The notes beneath the pieces were generated by a model. That model worked only from the letters and a program-made list of their open reading frames with translations. It was not told where the DNA came from and did no database searches. Of a stretch of 9,591 nt of DNA, positions 1-7,028 are shown piece by piece. The DNA is from Bifidobacteriaceae bacterium (GTDB taxonomy: Bacteria; Actinomycetota; Actinomycetes; Actinomycetales; WQXJ01). A program made the position numbers and the translations under genes. The stretch's first letter is position 1, and each line of letters begins with the position of its first letter. The DNA lies in contig JAIRTF010000134.1 in NCBI GenBank assembly GCA_031255075.1, forward strand, positions 1-9,591. The letters are read 5' to 3'.

Positions 1-831
1 GTGACGGTGGCGTCCACTTCGCTGGGCGCGGTAGCTGAGGGGGCGTTGGCCAAGGCCCTGTCGGAGCCTTTCCATCAACTCGGTCTGCCGCCGGCTTCAG
101 CCCACGCCGTGGCGGCGGGGGTGGCCCTGCTGGCGGTGGTCTATCTGCATGTGGTCTTGGGGGAGATGGTCCCCAAGAATCTGGCTCTGACCGAACCGGA
201 GCGGGCGGCCTTGATCCTGACCCCGGTGCTGGTGGTGCTGGCCTGGCTGCTGACCCCGGTGACGGCGGCCCTGCGCGGCATCGCCTGGCTGGTGTTGCGG
301 GCTCTGCGGGTGCAACCGAAGGCTGAGGTGGCTTCGGCTTTCACGGCGGTGGAGCTGGCCGCCATAGTCCACCATTCGACCCAGGCCGGTGTCTTGCCCG
401 ATGCCGAGGGGCTGATCTCCGGGTCGTTGGAGTTTTCGACCAAGACAGCCCGCGATGTGATGGTGGCTGAAGCCGACCTGGTCACGGTGGGGCACGATGT
501 CACTCCCGAGGAGCTGGAGGGCAAGGTGGCCAAGACCGGCTTTTCTCGCTTCCCGGTTCGGGACGGTTCAGGCGAGCTGAGTGCCTATCTCCACATTCAG
601 GATGTGTTGGATTTGACCCGCCCTGACCGCCGCGGTTTGCCGGTTCCGGCTGGGCGCCTGCGGCCCATGGTTCACGCCGAGGCTGGCGATGAGGTCGAAG
701 ACGTTCTGGCCACCATGCAGCTGACCCGTTCCCATTTGGTGGCAGTTCCCGGTGGGGTGGTGTTCATGGAGGATGTGTTGGAGGAACTGGTTGGTGAGGT
801 CAAAGACGTGATGCAACGTCACGCCCGCTGA
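1..831 (+). CDS. CNNM/CorC-type DUF21-CBS membrane protein (5' truncated)
   Basis: This is the C-terminal part of a membrane protein of the hemolysin-C/CNNM (DUF21 plus CBS) family, whose members are linked to magnesium/cobalt export or membrane-associated ion homeostasis. The frame is open from the first base. The visible start aligns inside the DUF21 domain (LGAVAEGALAKAL is the usual LG-x-x-AEPALA stretch), so the GTG at position 1 is probably not the start. Visible residues 36-110 hold hydrophobic segments and the signature GEMVPKNLAL (residues 54-63). A CBS pair follows at about 145-265: ARDVMVAEADLVTV, then SRFPV and YLHIQDVLDL, then VVFMEDVLEELVGEV. The protein stops just after the second CBS domain, so it lacks the C-terminal CorC_HlyC domain of many relatives. 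This matches the short subfamily often found as tandem pairs. It converges on the antiporter gene with a 13-bp gap. The substrate cannot be read from sequence. Confidence 0.88.
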   Translation: MTVASTSLGAVAEGALAKALSEPFHQLGLPPASAHAVAAGVALLAVVYLHVVLGEMVPKNLALTEPERAALILTPVLVVLAWLLTPVTAALRGIAWLVLRALRVQPKAEVASAFTAVELAAIVHHSTQAGVLPDAEGLISGSLEFSTKTARDVMVAEADLVTVGHDVTPEELEGKVAKTGFSRFPVRDGSGELSAYLHIQDVLDLTRPDRRGLPVPAGRLRPMVHAEAGDEVEDVLATMQLTRSHLVAVPGGVVFMEDVLEELVGEVKDVMQRHAR

Positions 832-844
832 CCAGACCTACAGC

Positions 845-2578
845 TCAGAGCCGGTTGGCCCAGCTGGCTTCCATGGTTTCTTCTTCTAGGTCCAGTTCAC
901 GCATGATCCGCCGCATGACTGTTTCGTTCAGCCGGCCGGCGTTGCGTTCGGCCACCACCACCGCTCGCTGGGCCTGCACCATTTGCGTCCGCAGATCGGT
1001 GATCAGGGAGGACAGCCGCGCTGCCCGGCGGCGCAGTTCCTCAGCGCTGGGCAGGCCCTCTTCGCCTCGGAGCACCCTTTCAGCCATGCCGCCGCCTTGT
1101 TCGGCTATGGACAGCAGGTCGGCTTCGGTCAGGTCGGCTTCGGGGTGCATCAGGGTGGCGGCGGCCGCTTCGCGGGCAACCAACCCTTGGGTGGCCCATT
1201 TGGCGATCTTCTCGGCCTCGGTGTTCCCCATAACCCCGCTCCAAGCGTCCACCTGCCCGCGAACCACAGCGGCGGCGGCCCGGGTGGCGATCAGCCGCAC
1301 CCGCGCTTCGGAGGCGTCGTCTTCTTCCTTTTCGGCGTCGGATGAGATTTTCAATGCCCGGATCAGTGAGGGCAGGGTCAACCCTTGGATCAACAAGGTG
1401 GCGATGGTCACCGTGTAGGCGGCCAACTGCACTGTGGCGCGTTCGGCGAAGGGCCGGTCTCCCACCATGACGGGGATGGCTGCGGCGGCGGCCAGGGTCA
1501 CCACCCCGCGCATCCCGGCCCACGAGGTGACCAACAGTTCGCGCCCTGTCAGCTTGTCGGCACCGGTTTCGCGGCTGTGGCGGCGCATCCATTTGGATCT
1601 GGCCAACAGTTCGGTGGCGTAGATGTACAGCGGTCTGATCAGCAACGCCACCGCGAGCACCGCGAAGGACACCACCAACGCCCGGGCCAATGATTGGTCG
1701 GATTCGTGGACGTCCAGGATTACCCAGCGCAGTTGCAGACCAATCAACGCGAAGGTGAAGGATTCCAGCATCAGGTCGATTGACGCCCAGATTGGTTCTT
1801 CGTGGAGCCGCGTCGCCACCGATGTCGAAGGCGAGGCTTGGCCAATGTAGAACCCGGCCGCCACCACGGCCAGCACGCCGGAACCGTGGTATTCCTCGGC
1901 TATCCAGTAGGCCACGAACGGCAGCATCAGGCCGATCACCGTGTCCACGGTGGCGTCTCGCAGCCCGGATCGGGCCACTTGGGCAATGAACGCCAAGCCC
2001 AGTCCCACGGCCACGCCTACCGCCACGGCCAGGACAAATACCACCAGCCCTTCCGACAGGCCGGCGCCGGTGGCGTAGACAGCGGCCAACGTCAGCCGGT
2101 AGAGCGTCAACGATGTCGCGTCGTTGATCAGCGATTCGCCGCCCAGCAGGGTCATTACCCGCCTGGGTAAGCCCAGTTTTCGGCCGACGGCGCTGGCCGC
2201 CACGGCGTCCGGTGGGGCCACCACCGCGCCCAGCAAGAGCGCCGCCGGGAAGGATAACCGCGGGTCAAGTAGATAGGCCGTCAGGCCCACTACCAGCGCT
2301 GTTACCAACACCAAGCCGACCCCTAGCCGGATGATCGGTTGGATGGCGGCGCGGAAATCTTGGTAGGAGCTGGACAGTGCCGCCGAATACAGCAGTGGGG
2401 GCAGCACAATGCCCAGAATCAGTTCAGGTGGGAATTCGACCTGTTTCAGACCCGGGAAGAATGAAGCGACTAGCCCCACGGCCAACACCACCAGCGGCGC
2501 GTTCCAGCCCAGGCGCCGGGCAAAGGCGGCCACAACAATCCCGGCCAGCAGGACCGTCACCACGCTGAACTCGTTCAT
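845..2578 (-). CDS. Na+/H+ antiporter, CPA1 (NhaP-like) family
   Basis: This is a 577-residue inner-membrane cation/proton antiporter exchanging Na+ (or K+) for H+ in pH and salt homeostasis. About 12 hydrophobic segments cover residues 1-410. Family motifs are VVAPPDAVAASAV (119-131), with the acidic D124, and GESLINDATSL (147-157), whose N152-D153 pair is the expected ion-binding ND pair. SGVLAVVAAGFYIG (233-246) and GMRGVVTLAAAAAIP (355-369) also fit. The last ~165 residues are a charged, helical cytosolic tail with Glu/Asp/Arg-rich stretches, as in long bacterial NhaP/NHE proteins, and probably regulatory. The ATG at 2578 has AAAGG six bases upstream. The gene starts 24 nt after the FKBP-like lipoprotein stop on the same strand, so the two are probably co-transcribed. 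The choice of Na+ over K+ is by family only. Confidence 0.9.
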   Translation of the reverse strand: MNEFSVVTVLLAGIVVAAFARRLGWNAPLVVLAVGLVASFFPGLKQVEFPPELILGIVLPPLLYSAALSSSYQDFRAAIQPIIRLGVGLVLVTALVVGLTAYLLDPRLSFPAALLLGAVVAPPDAVAASAVGRKLGLPRRVMTLLGGESLINDATSLTLYRLTLAAVYATGAGLSEGLVVFVLAVAVGVAVGLGLAFIAQVARSGLRDATVDTVIGLMLPFVAYWIAEEYHGSGVLAVVAAGFYIGQASPSTSVATRLHEEPIWASIDLMLESFTFALIGLQLRWVILDVHESDQSLARALVVSFAVLAVALLIRPLYIYATELLARSKWMRRHSRETGADKLTGRELLVTSWAGMRGVVTLAAAAAIPVMVGDRPFAERATVQLAAYTVTIATLLIQGLTLPSLIRALKISSDAEKEEDDASEARVRLIATRAAAAVVRGQVDAWSGVMGNTEAEKIAKWATQGLVAREAAAATLMHPEADLTEADLLSIAEQGGGMAERVLRGEEGLPSAEELRRRAARLSSLITDLRTQMVQAQRAVVVAERNAGRLNETVMRRIMRELDLEEETMEASWANRL

Positions 2579-2602
2579 ATTGGACCTTTGTCGGTGGTTA
2601 CC

Positions 2603-3907
2603 CTACTGGGCGGGCGGCGCGGAGGAGTCGCCTTCTGCGCCATCGTCGGGGGTGCCTTCGCCGTTGTCGCCTTCGGTGCCGTCACCCTCTTCGCCGTTTT
2701 CGGCGTCGTCGGAGGTATCGGCGTTTTGGGCGTGGCCCTCAACTATCTTGACGATGTCCACCAGCACGGCCACCGGCAAATAGGAACCGGCCTTGCCGGG
2801 CAGCAGGATCAACACCCGCGATCCCACCGGTACACCAACCAGTTCGCTGAAGGCGGTGACCGTTGACTGGTCGCCGCTCGGATCGGCGCGGACCACGATC
2901 GGTTGGGGGCCCCGGTCTTGGACCCAGGTTGACCCGGCTGGGTCTCCCATCCAGTCGGTGGCCACGTAGTGAACCAACACTTGATCGGCGTCTTTGACGG
3001 CCGGCCCGGTGCCGGTGGCGATCACTGTGGCTGAAACCTTGGTCGGTTCGGCGGTGCCGCTGGGAACGGTCAACGTGGCGGCCTCACCCAGGCCACCTTC
3101 GATCCGCACATCAATCTTGGCGCCGGTCGGGGCAGCGTCCTTCTGGGCTTCGAGGTCCTTGGAGAACTGTTCGCGAATGTCAACCACCACTACCAGCGTG
3201 GCGCCCGCATCCAAGCCCAGGTTCAGGTCGCTGACCAGGGTTCCTTCAGATGGCGGAATTATGCCCAGCAGACGCGAGCCGACTTTTTGGTCGAAGACCA
3301 CCCGCGCCAGGCCTTCATAGGTTGGCACGTCAGATCGCACCGGGAAGACCAGGCGGTCAGCCTCGGTGAAGGTTTCCATGACCGCTTCGGTCTTGCCCCA
3401 TTCCCAGATTGCCAGGTCCACGGAGACCAGGTTGTTTTCCTTGACTGTTTCGCCGGTCCCAGCCATGCCGTCTTGGACTTGGGCTTGCAGTTCGGACGGC
3501 GCCGCGATGTAGGGCGATGGCGTCTCGCTCGGTTCCGGTTCGGCGTTCTCTTCACCTTCGGCCGGCTGATCGCCTTCGCCGTCGGCCGGTGCTTCCTCAT
3601 CGCCGGTCGGCGCGTCATCGGCTGGGGGCGGCTCGGAACTTTCCGGGGTTTCGGATTCGCCTTCAGGTGGCGGTACCTCGTCGCTCGGTGTCGGCGCTGG
3701 AGATGACTGTCCCTCCCGCAGCGGGAATGCAATAGTCGGCAGTTCGCCGAAGGCTCCGGTCAGGGTGGGCAACTGGGACGGGTCAACCGTCACGCCGGCC
3801 TTGGTCAGGGGCGTGATGGTGTTGTCCTCATCGCCGTTGCCGGTACAACCGGCCAGCGCAAGGCCGGCCGCCACTAGGGCTGCGGCTAGTTTCGAAGCTG
3901 GGCGCAC
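2603..3907 (-). CDS. Divergent tandem FKBP-like lipoprotein with acidic insert
   Basis: This is a predicted cell-surface lipoprotein of 434 residues with two FKBP-like domains. The GTG at 3907 is chosen over ATGs further upstream in the open frame. It has GGAG five bases upstream, and it yields a clean lipoprotein signal peptide: MRPASK, a hydrophobic core, and lipobox LALAGC with the lipidated C21. Domain 1 begins at about residue 56 (PTIAFP), is interrupted by a Pro/Glu/Asp-rich insert (about 68-132), and continues to about 246 (TLVVVVDI). Domain 2 spans about 275-390 (ATLTVP to AVLVDIVKIVEG). A second acidic tail fills 393-434. Residues needed for FKBP prolyl isomerase activity are largely missing in domain 2. 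The usual FD pair is replaced (STWVQD), the IxGW helix reads AFSELVG, and the LGYG loop is deleted. A chaperone or binding role is therefore more likely than catalysis. It has a paralogue at 7763-8701 and precedes the antiporter gene in the same transcript direction. Confidence 0.78.
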   Translation of the reverse strand: MRPASKLAAALVAAGLALAGCTGNGDEDNTITPLTKAGVTVDPSQLPTLTGAFGELPTIAFPLREGQSSPAPTPSDEVPPPEGESETPESSEPPPADDAPTGDEEAPADGEGDQPAEGEENAEPEPSETPSPYIAAPSELQAQVQDGMAGTGETVKENNLVSVDLAIWEWGKTEAVMETFTEADRLVFPVRSDVPTYEGLARVVFDQKVGSRLLGIIPPSEGTLVSDLNLGLDAGATLVVVVDIREQFSKDLEAQKDAAPTGAKIDVRIEGGLGEAATLTVPSGTAEPTKVSATVIATGTGPAVKDADQVLVHYVATDWMGDPAGSTWVQDRGPQPIVVRADPSGDQSTVTAFSELVGVPVGSRVLILLPGKAGSYLPVAVLVDIVKIVEGHAQNADTSDDAENGEEGDGTEGDNGEGTPDDGAEGDSSAPPAQ

Positions 3908-3928
3908 GTCAACTCCAGGATCTGTCAG

Positions 3929-3957
3929 GTGGAATTCGATCACCGACATCATTCCAC
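3929..3957. repeat. Inverted repeat upstream of the FKBP-like lipoprotein gene
   Basis: A perfect 7-bp inverted repeat, GTGGAAT...ATTCCAC, is separated by 15 nt; an inner GAT/ATC pair can extend it. It ends 21 bases before the GTG start at 3907, just upstream of its GGAG ribosome-binding site. In the minus-strand transcript it would form a hairpin with no U-run after it, so it is not a standard terminator. A protein operator or a leader hairpin is possible. The remainder of the 115-nt gap to metQ shows no clear promoter or terminator. Confidence 0.35.
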
Positions 3958-4022
3958 AAAGCATGAGGTGCGGGCAGCTTGCCACCACCGGCAGTCAAGA
4001 TCTGTACCCCGCCCGGAGCCCC

Positions 4023-4847
4023 CTAAAAGGCCGGGACAACCGAGTTGTCAGTCCACCTCTCCTGAATGAACTTCTTGACCTCGGGGGAGTGCAACAGGTC
4101 GTTGAGCTTCTTCAGGTCGGCGTCGTTCTGCTTGGCACTGGTGGTGACCAGAATGTTCACGTAAGGGTTGTCGACGGCTGTTTCGGCCAGCAGGGCATCC
4201 TTGGCGGGGGACAGGCCGGCGTCAAGGGCGTAGTTGCCGTTGATGACGGAGTAGTCCAGGTCTGGCAGGTTGACAGCCAGCAGTTTCGATTCCAGTTCAA
4301 TCAGCTCCACGTTGTATGGCGAATCAGCTGCCAGGTCGTCAATCGTCGGGTCGCGGTCGCCCGTGTCGTTCAGTTTGATGATGCCGGCGTCTTCCAACAG
4401 CCACAGCCCGCGGGCTTGGTTGGCGGGATCGTTTGACACACCAATCACAGATCCGTCCGCCACCTGATCAAGGGAATCGTGTTTCGAGGAGTAGATCCCC
4501 AACGGTTCGATGTGAATGCCTTCGAAGGCGTAGAAGTCGTAGTCATATTCGGCTTCTTGGGCCTCCAAGTAGGGCACATGCTGGAAGTAGTTGGCGTCCA
4601 GGTCGCCTTGGCTGAGCGCCTTGTTGGGCAGGATGTAGTCCTGGTATTCAACAATCTTCAGGTTGATCCCGGCCGCTTCAGCCAGGTTGTCCCGCACATA
4701 TTGGAGGATTTCGCCGTGCGGGACGGGGCTGGCCCCCACGGTGATGGTGGTCAGGTCTTTGTTGTCGTCATCTTTGGAGCCACAGCTGCTGAGAGTCAGC
4801 GCCGCGGCAAAGGCGGTGATCAGCGCCACCGGAGCGGTCTTCTTCAT
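4023..4847 (-). CDS. metQ: MetQ methionine-binding lipoprotein (NlpA family)
   Basis: This is the substrate-binding lipoprotein of the methionine ABC importer. It is anchored outside the membrane and delivers L- or D-methionine to MetI. The start at ATG 4847 is preferred to an ATG ten codons upstream, because AAAGGAGA lies six bases before it and it gives the proper signal peptide: MKK, hydrophobic core, lipobox LSSC with C22. The mature protein shows NlpA/MetQ signatures in order: TVGASPVPHGEIL, YQDYILPNKAL, GDLDANYFQHVPYL, VIGVSNDPANQARGLWLL, and the C-terminal ERWTDNSVVPAF. The length of 274 residues is normal. Note PHGEIL where PHAEIL is common. It is last in the metN-metI-metQ order, 62 nt after metI. 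It has its own strong ribosome-binding site, in keeping with receptors being made in excess over the channel. Confidence 0.93.
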   Translation of the reverse strand: MKKTAPVALITAFAAALTLSSCGSKDDDNKDLTTITVGASPVPHGEILQYVRDNLAEAAGINLKIVEYQDYILPNKALSQGDLDANYFQHVPYLEAQEAEYDYDFYAFEGIHIEPLGIYSSKHDSLDQVADGSVIGVSNDPANQARGLWLLEDAGIIKLNDTGDRDPTIDDLAADSPYNVELIELESKLLAVNLPDLDYSVINGNYALDAGLSPAKDALLAETAVDNPYVNILVTTSAKQNDADLKKLNDLLHSPEVKKFIQERWTDNSVVPAF

Positions 4848-4909
4848 GGTCTTCTCCTTTGTCTGCTTGGTTGGCAACGTACGTCTTTAGGGTGGGGTTG
4901 GGCCCCGCC

Positions 4910-5608
4910 TCAGCGGGTGTGGTCCAGCCTTCTCACGATCAGGTCGCCCAGGATTTGGATGGCCTCCACCATGATCAGGACTATCACCACAACCATCACC
5001 AGGATGTCAGTTTGGTTGCGGGTGTAGCCCCAGTTGTAAATAAGGTCCCCCAGACCGCCGGCGCCAATCGTGCCGGTGATCATCGAATAGCCGATCAACG
5101 TGATGAACGTGACGGTGGCGGCGGCCACCAGATCGGGCCGGGCTTCGCGCACCGCTACACCCCAGGTGATCTGCCACCGGGTGGCGCCCGCCATCTGGGC
5201 GGCTTCGATCTTGCCCAGCGGCACCCCGCGGACGGCGTTCTCCGCCAGCCGCGCATAGAACGGGATACAGCCGATGGCCAGGGCCGGCACTCCACCTTGC
5301 CAGCCGATGGTTGAACCCAACAGCCACCGCGTGAACCCGATCAGCAGCAGCATCAGCACAATGAATGGGATGGCTCGGCCCAGGTCTACAACCACATTCA
5401 GGATCCGGTTGACCAGCCGGTTTGGGGCTAGTCCGGTCCGGGCCGTGTACCAAACCGCCAGTCCCAACGGCAGCCCAACCACCACTCCGACCAGCGCCGA
5501 GACGGCCACTTGGCCCAGGGTTTCTAGGATCGCCGCGCCAATCCGCGAAGTGAAAGCGGTGTTGGAGAAGTAGGTGCCGCCGCTGGCCGCCAGTATCGCC
5601 TCTACCAT
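4910..5608 (-). CDS. metI: MetI methionine ABC transporter permease
   Basis: This is the membrane-spanning subunit of the MetNIQ importer, 232 residues long, which dimerises to form the methionine channel. The ATG at 5608 is chosen although the frame stays open upstream. It lies one base after the metN stop (TGA-G-ATG) and has a strong AGGAGGA site encoded within the last Glu codons of metN, so translation is probably coupled. Five or so hydrophobic segments are visible. The cytoplasmic EAA loop, which docks onto the ATPase, reads KIEAAQMAGATRWQITWGVAV (133-153), split here as KIEAAQMAGATR then WQITWGVAV. ARPDLVAAATVTFITLIGYSMITGTIGAGGLGDL (starting at 156) is typical of MetI, with its conserved GTIGAGGLGDL element. 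No truncation is seen. The only unusual point is a slightly long N-terminus compared with the ~217-residue norm. Confidence 0.95.
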   Translation of the reverse strand: MVEAILAASGGTYFSNTAFTSRIGAAILETLGQVAVSALVGVVVGLPLGLAVWYTARTGLAPNRLVNRILNVVVDLGRAIPFIVLMLLLIGFTRWLLGSTIGWQGGVPALAIGCIPFYARLAENAVRGVPLGKIEAAQMAGATRWQITWGVAVREARPDLVAAATVTFITLIGYSMITGTIGAGGLGDLIYNWGYTRNQTDILVMVVVIVLIMVEAIQILGDLIVRRLDHTR

Positions 5609-5609
5609 C

Positions 5610-6797
5610 TCACTCCTCCTCGCTTGCCTTGGTTGCCCGATGCCGCTCGGCGTCTTGGTCTCCAGCCTCACCCTCAGTCTCAGGTGTCGCCGGCGCACCA
5701 CCTTCGGCATCTGCACCCAGTTGGGTGTCGGCGCCGGGTTGGGCCGCTGCGCCAGGTTCGAGTTCCGCCTCGGACCTGACCTCGGCCGCAGAGTCAGCGG
5801 CCGCTTCGGCCTTCTCCGCCGCACTGATGGCCGTGACGTAGAGGCCGGCTTCGCGCAGGCGGGCGATGGCGGGTTTGAGTGCCTCAGGTTGGCCGTGCAG
5901 GCTGAACCGCCCAACGCGGTGACCGGCCAGTGTTTCCAAGGTGCCCGCTTCGATGGCCACCTGATCGGGCAGATCGGCCAACAGCCTAAGAACTTCCTGG
6001 ATTGAGAAATCAGCTGAGGAGAAGGAAACCTCCACTTGGGCGCGGGTTTCGCCAACCGGTGCAGCGGCCAGGGGGATCAGGTCTCGCGACAGTTGCGAGC
6101 CGTAGTCCGCTACCACCTCGCCAATCGGCCCAGATTGAACAATCCGCCCTTTGGCCAGCAGTGATACTGAATCACAGACCTGCCGGACCACGGCCATCTC
6201 ATGGGTGATGATCAACACCGTCAACCCCAAAGTGGTCGAGACGTTCTTGATCACTTCCAACAGGTGTCGGGTGGTGGACCAGTCCAGGGCCGAACTCGGC
6301 TCGTCGCACAACAGCACCGAAGGTGAACTGGCCAAGGCCCGGGCTATGCCGACCCGTTGTTGTTGTCCGCCGGACAGTTGGGCCGGGTAGGCGCCGGCCC
6401 GGTCCGCCAGGCCGACCATCTCCAACAACTCTGCCGCCCGGGCTTTGGCCTTGGTCTTCGATAGGCCGGCCACTCGCAGCGGGTAGGCCACGTTGGCTCC
6501 AGCGGTACGCGAATCAAACAGATTGACGTGCTGGAACACCATGCCGATCCGTCGGCGTTGTTGCCGTAGTTCGCGCTCCGGCAGGGCGGTCAGGTCTACA
6601 CCATCGATCCGCACAGCACCGGCCGTCGGCCGTTCCAGCAGTGTCAGACAGCGGATCAGAGTGGACTTGCCGGCACCGGACGGCCCTACTATGCCGTGTA
6701 TCGCGGCATCGGGCACCTCCAATGTGAGCCCATCCAAGGCCGTGACGGTGCCGTGCTTGGTCGGAAACTCTTTACGTAACTGGAGCAGCTCTATCAA
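5610..6797 (-). CDS. metN: MetN methionine ABC transporter ATPase with NIL domain
   Basis: This ATPase energises methionine import through MetI. All ABC motifs are intact: Walker A GPSGAGKST (38-46), Q-loop Q89, signature LSGGQ (141-145), Walker B VLLCDEP (161-167), D-loop SALD (169-172), and switch His199 in IITHEM. The common DEATSALD is DEPSSALD here. Residues about 255-325 form the NIL regulatory domain, where methionine binds and inhibits transport in characterised MetN proteins. Residues 326-395 are an extra Ala/Glu/Gly/Pro-rich tail that usual ~343-residue MetN proteins lack. The start is TTG at 6797. An in-frame TAG directly precedes it, AAAGG lies nine bases upstream, and MIELLQLRKEF fits the family N-terminus. 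The tail ends in EEE, whose codons supply the metI ribosome-binding site. Confidence 0.95.
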   Translation of the reverse strand: MIELLQLRKEFPTKHGTVTALDGLTLEVPDAAIHGIVGPSGAGKSTLIRCLTLLERPTAGAVRIDGVDLTALPERELRQQRRRIGMVFQHVNLFDSRTAGANVAYPLRVAGLSKTKAKARAAELLEMVGLADRAGAYPAQLSGGQQQRVGIARALASSPSVLLCDEPSSALDWSTTRHLLEVIKNVSTTLGLTVLIITHEMAVVRQVCDSVSLLAKGRIVQSGPIGEVVADYGSQLSRDLIPLAAAPVGETRAQVEVSFSSADFSIQEVLRLLADLPDQVAIEAGTLETLAGHRVGRFSLHGQPEALKPAIARLREAGLYVTAISAAEKAEAAADSAAEVRSEAELEPGAAAQPGADTQLGADAEGGAPATPETEGEAGDQDAERHRATKASEEE

Positions 6798-6811
6798 CTA
6801 CTGATGCCTTT

Positions 6812-6946
6812 CTGAGCGCAACGGATGGTTCGGTCTGAATGGGCGCTGAGCGCTGGCTGACTCGGTTCGGCTTGGCGCGGTACGGCCCGTTGCCGAGCGG
6901 CAGTCAGCCGCGGGAACACATTCGTGCGCAGATGGACACCGGCTGA
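6812..6946 (-). promoter_or_regulatory. Structured metN leader, candidate cis-regulatory RNA
   Basis: The minus-strand RNA just upstream of metN can fold into several stems. GCGGC-TGACT-GCCGC (6911-6897) is a perfect 5-bp hairpin. Alternatively GGCTGA (6909-6904) plus CTCGG (6897-6893) pairs with CCGAG-TCAGCC (6865-6855). Between them lies GGCAAC (6894-6889), a short CGG/CCG stem, then GCGCCAA (6878-6872). This order recalls the GGCAAC...GGTGCYAA core of SAM-I/SAM-IV riboswitches, and metNIQ is a known target of such switches. Against this, no kink-turn is visible and the U that contacts the SAM adenine would be C. A downstream CCGTTG (6824-6819) can pair with loop CAACGG (6892-6887), close to the AAAGG site (6811-6807). 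The pairings are read directly; the riboswitch assignment is inference. Confidence 0.35.
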
Positions 6947-6982
6947 GGTTACCATGAGGGGGGACGCGAGTCAGTTGGACCG

Positions 6983-6997
6983 GGTCGAAGGCCGACC
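6983..6997. repeat. Small inverted repeat GGTCG-N5-CGACC
   Basis: This is a perfect 5-bp inverted repeat with a 5-nt spacer in the metN/flavodoxin intergenic region. It could be a hairpin at the far 5' end of the metN leader or a short operator. No known regulator consensus is recognised. Confidence 0.3.
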
Positions 6998-6999
6998 AC

Positions 7000-7005
7000 A
7001 CGTTA
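7000..7005 (-). promoter_or_regulatory. Possible metN -10 box (TAACGT)
   Basis: TAACGT on the minus strand fits the actinobacterial TANNNT -10 pattern. It would start a transcript near 6993, giving a metN leader of about 195 nt that contains the whole structured element. No good -35 box is visible 16-18 bp upstream. The CRP-like palindrome would be centred about 43 bp before that start, a class II activator position. It is the best candidate seen, but weak. Confidence 0.22.
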
Positions 7006-7028
7006 GCTTCGCGCCACCCAAAGTTTGC

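Noticed and set aside
832..844. Terminator between the convergent CBS-protein and antiporter genes
   Set aside because: The gap is only 13 bp and has no inverted repeat or T-run.
3287..3706. Long open frames on the opposite strand and other frame of the FKBP-like gene
   Set aside because: They arise from repetitive Glu/Pro/Asp codons in high-GC DNA and show no family motif, while the minus-strand frame has signal peptide, lipobox and domains.
4848..4909. GGGG-CCCAA-CCCC hairpin and ACGTACGT palindrome in the metI-metQ gap
   Set aside because: The stem is only four pairs with no U-run, and the 8-bp palindrome matches no known operator I can name. Neither supports a terminator, attenuator or internal promoter.
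6872..6889. T-box-like GGGCCGTACCGCG on the minus strand in the metN leader
   Set aside because: Eleven of 13 bases match the T-box GGGTGGNACCGCG, but the two changed bases are in the TGGN segment that must pair with the tRNA acceptor end, and no stem I specifier loop or AGAGA-like elements are visible.
6794..6955. A 53-codon minus-strand upstream ORF (ATG at 6955) whose TGA overlaps the metN TTG start
   Set aside because: The overlap would suit translational coupling, but no Shine-Dalgarno precedes the ATG, there are no extra Met codons as in an attenuator leader peptide, and the frame crosses the structured RNA segments. It is probably a chance open frame.
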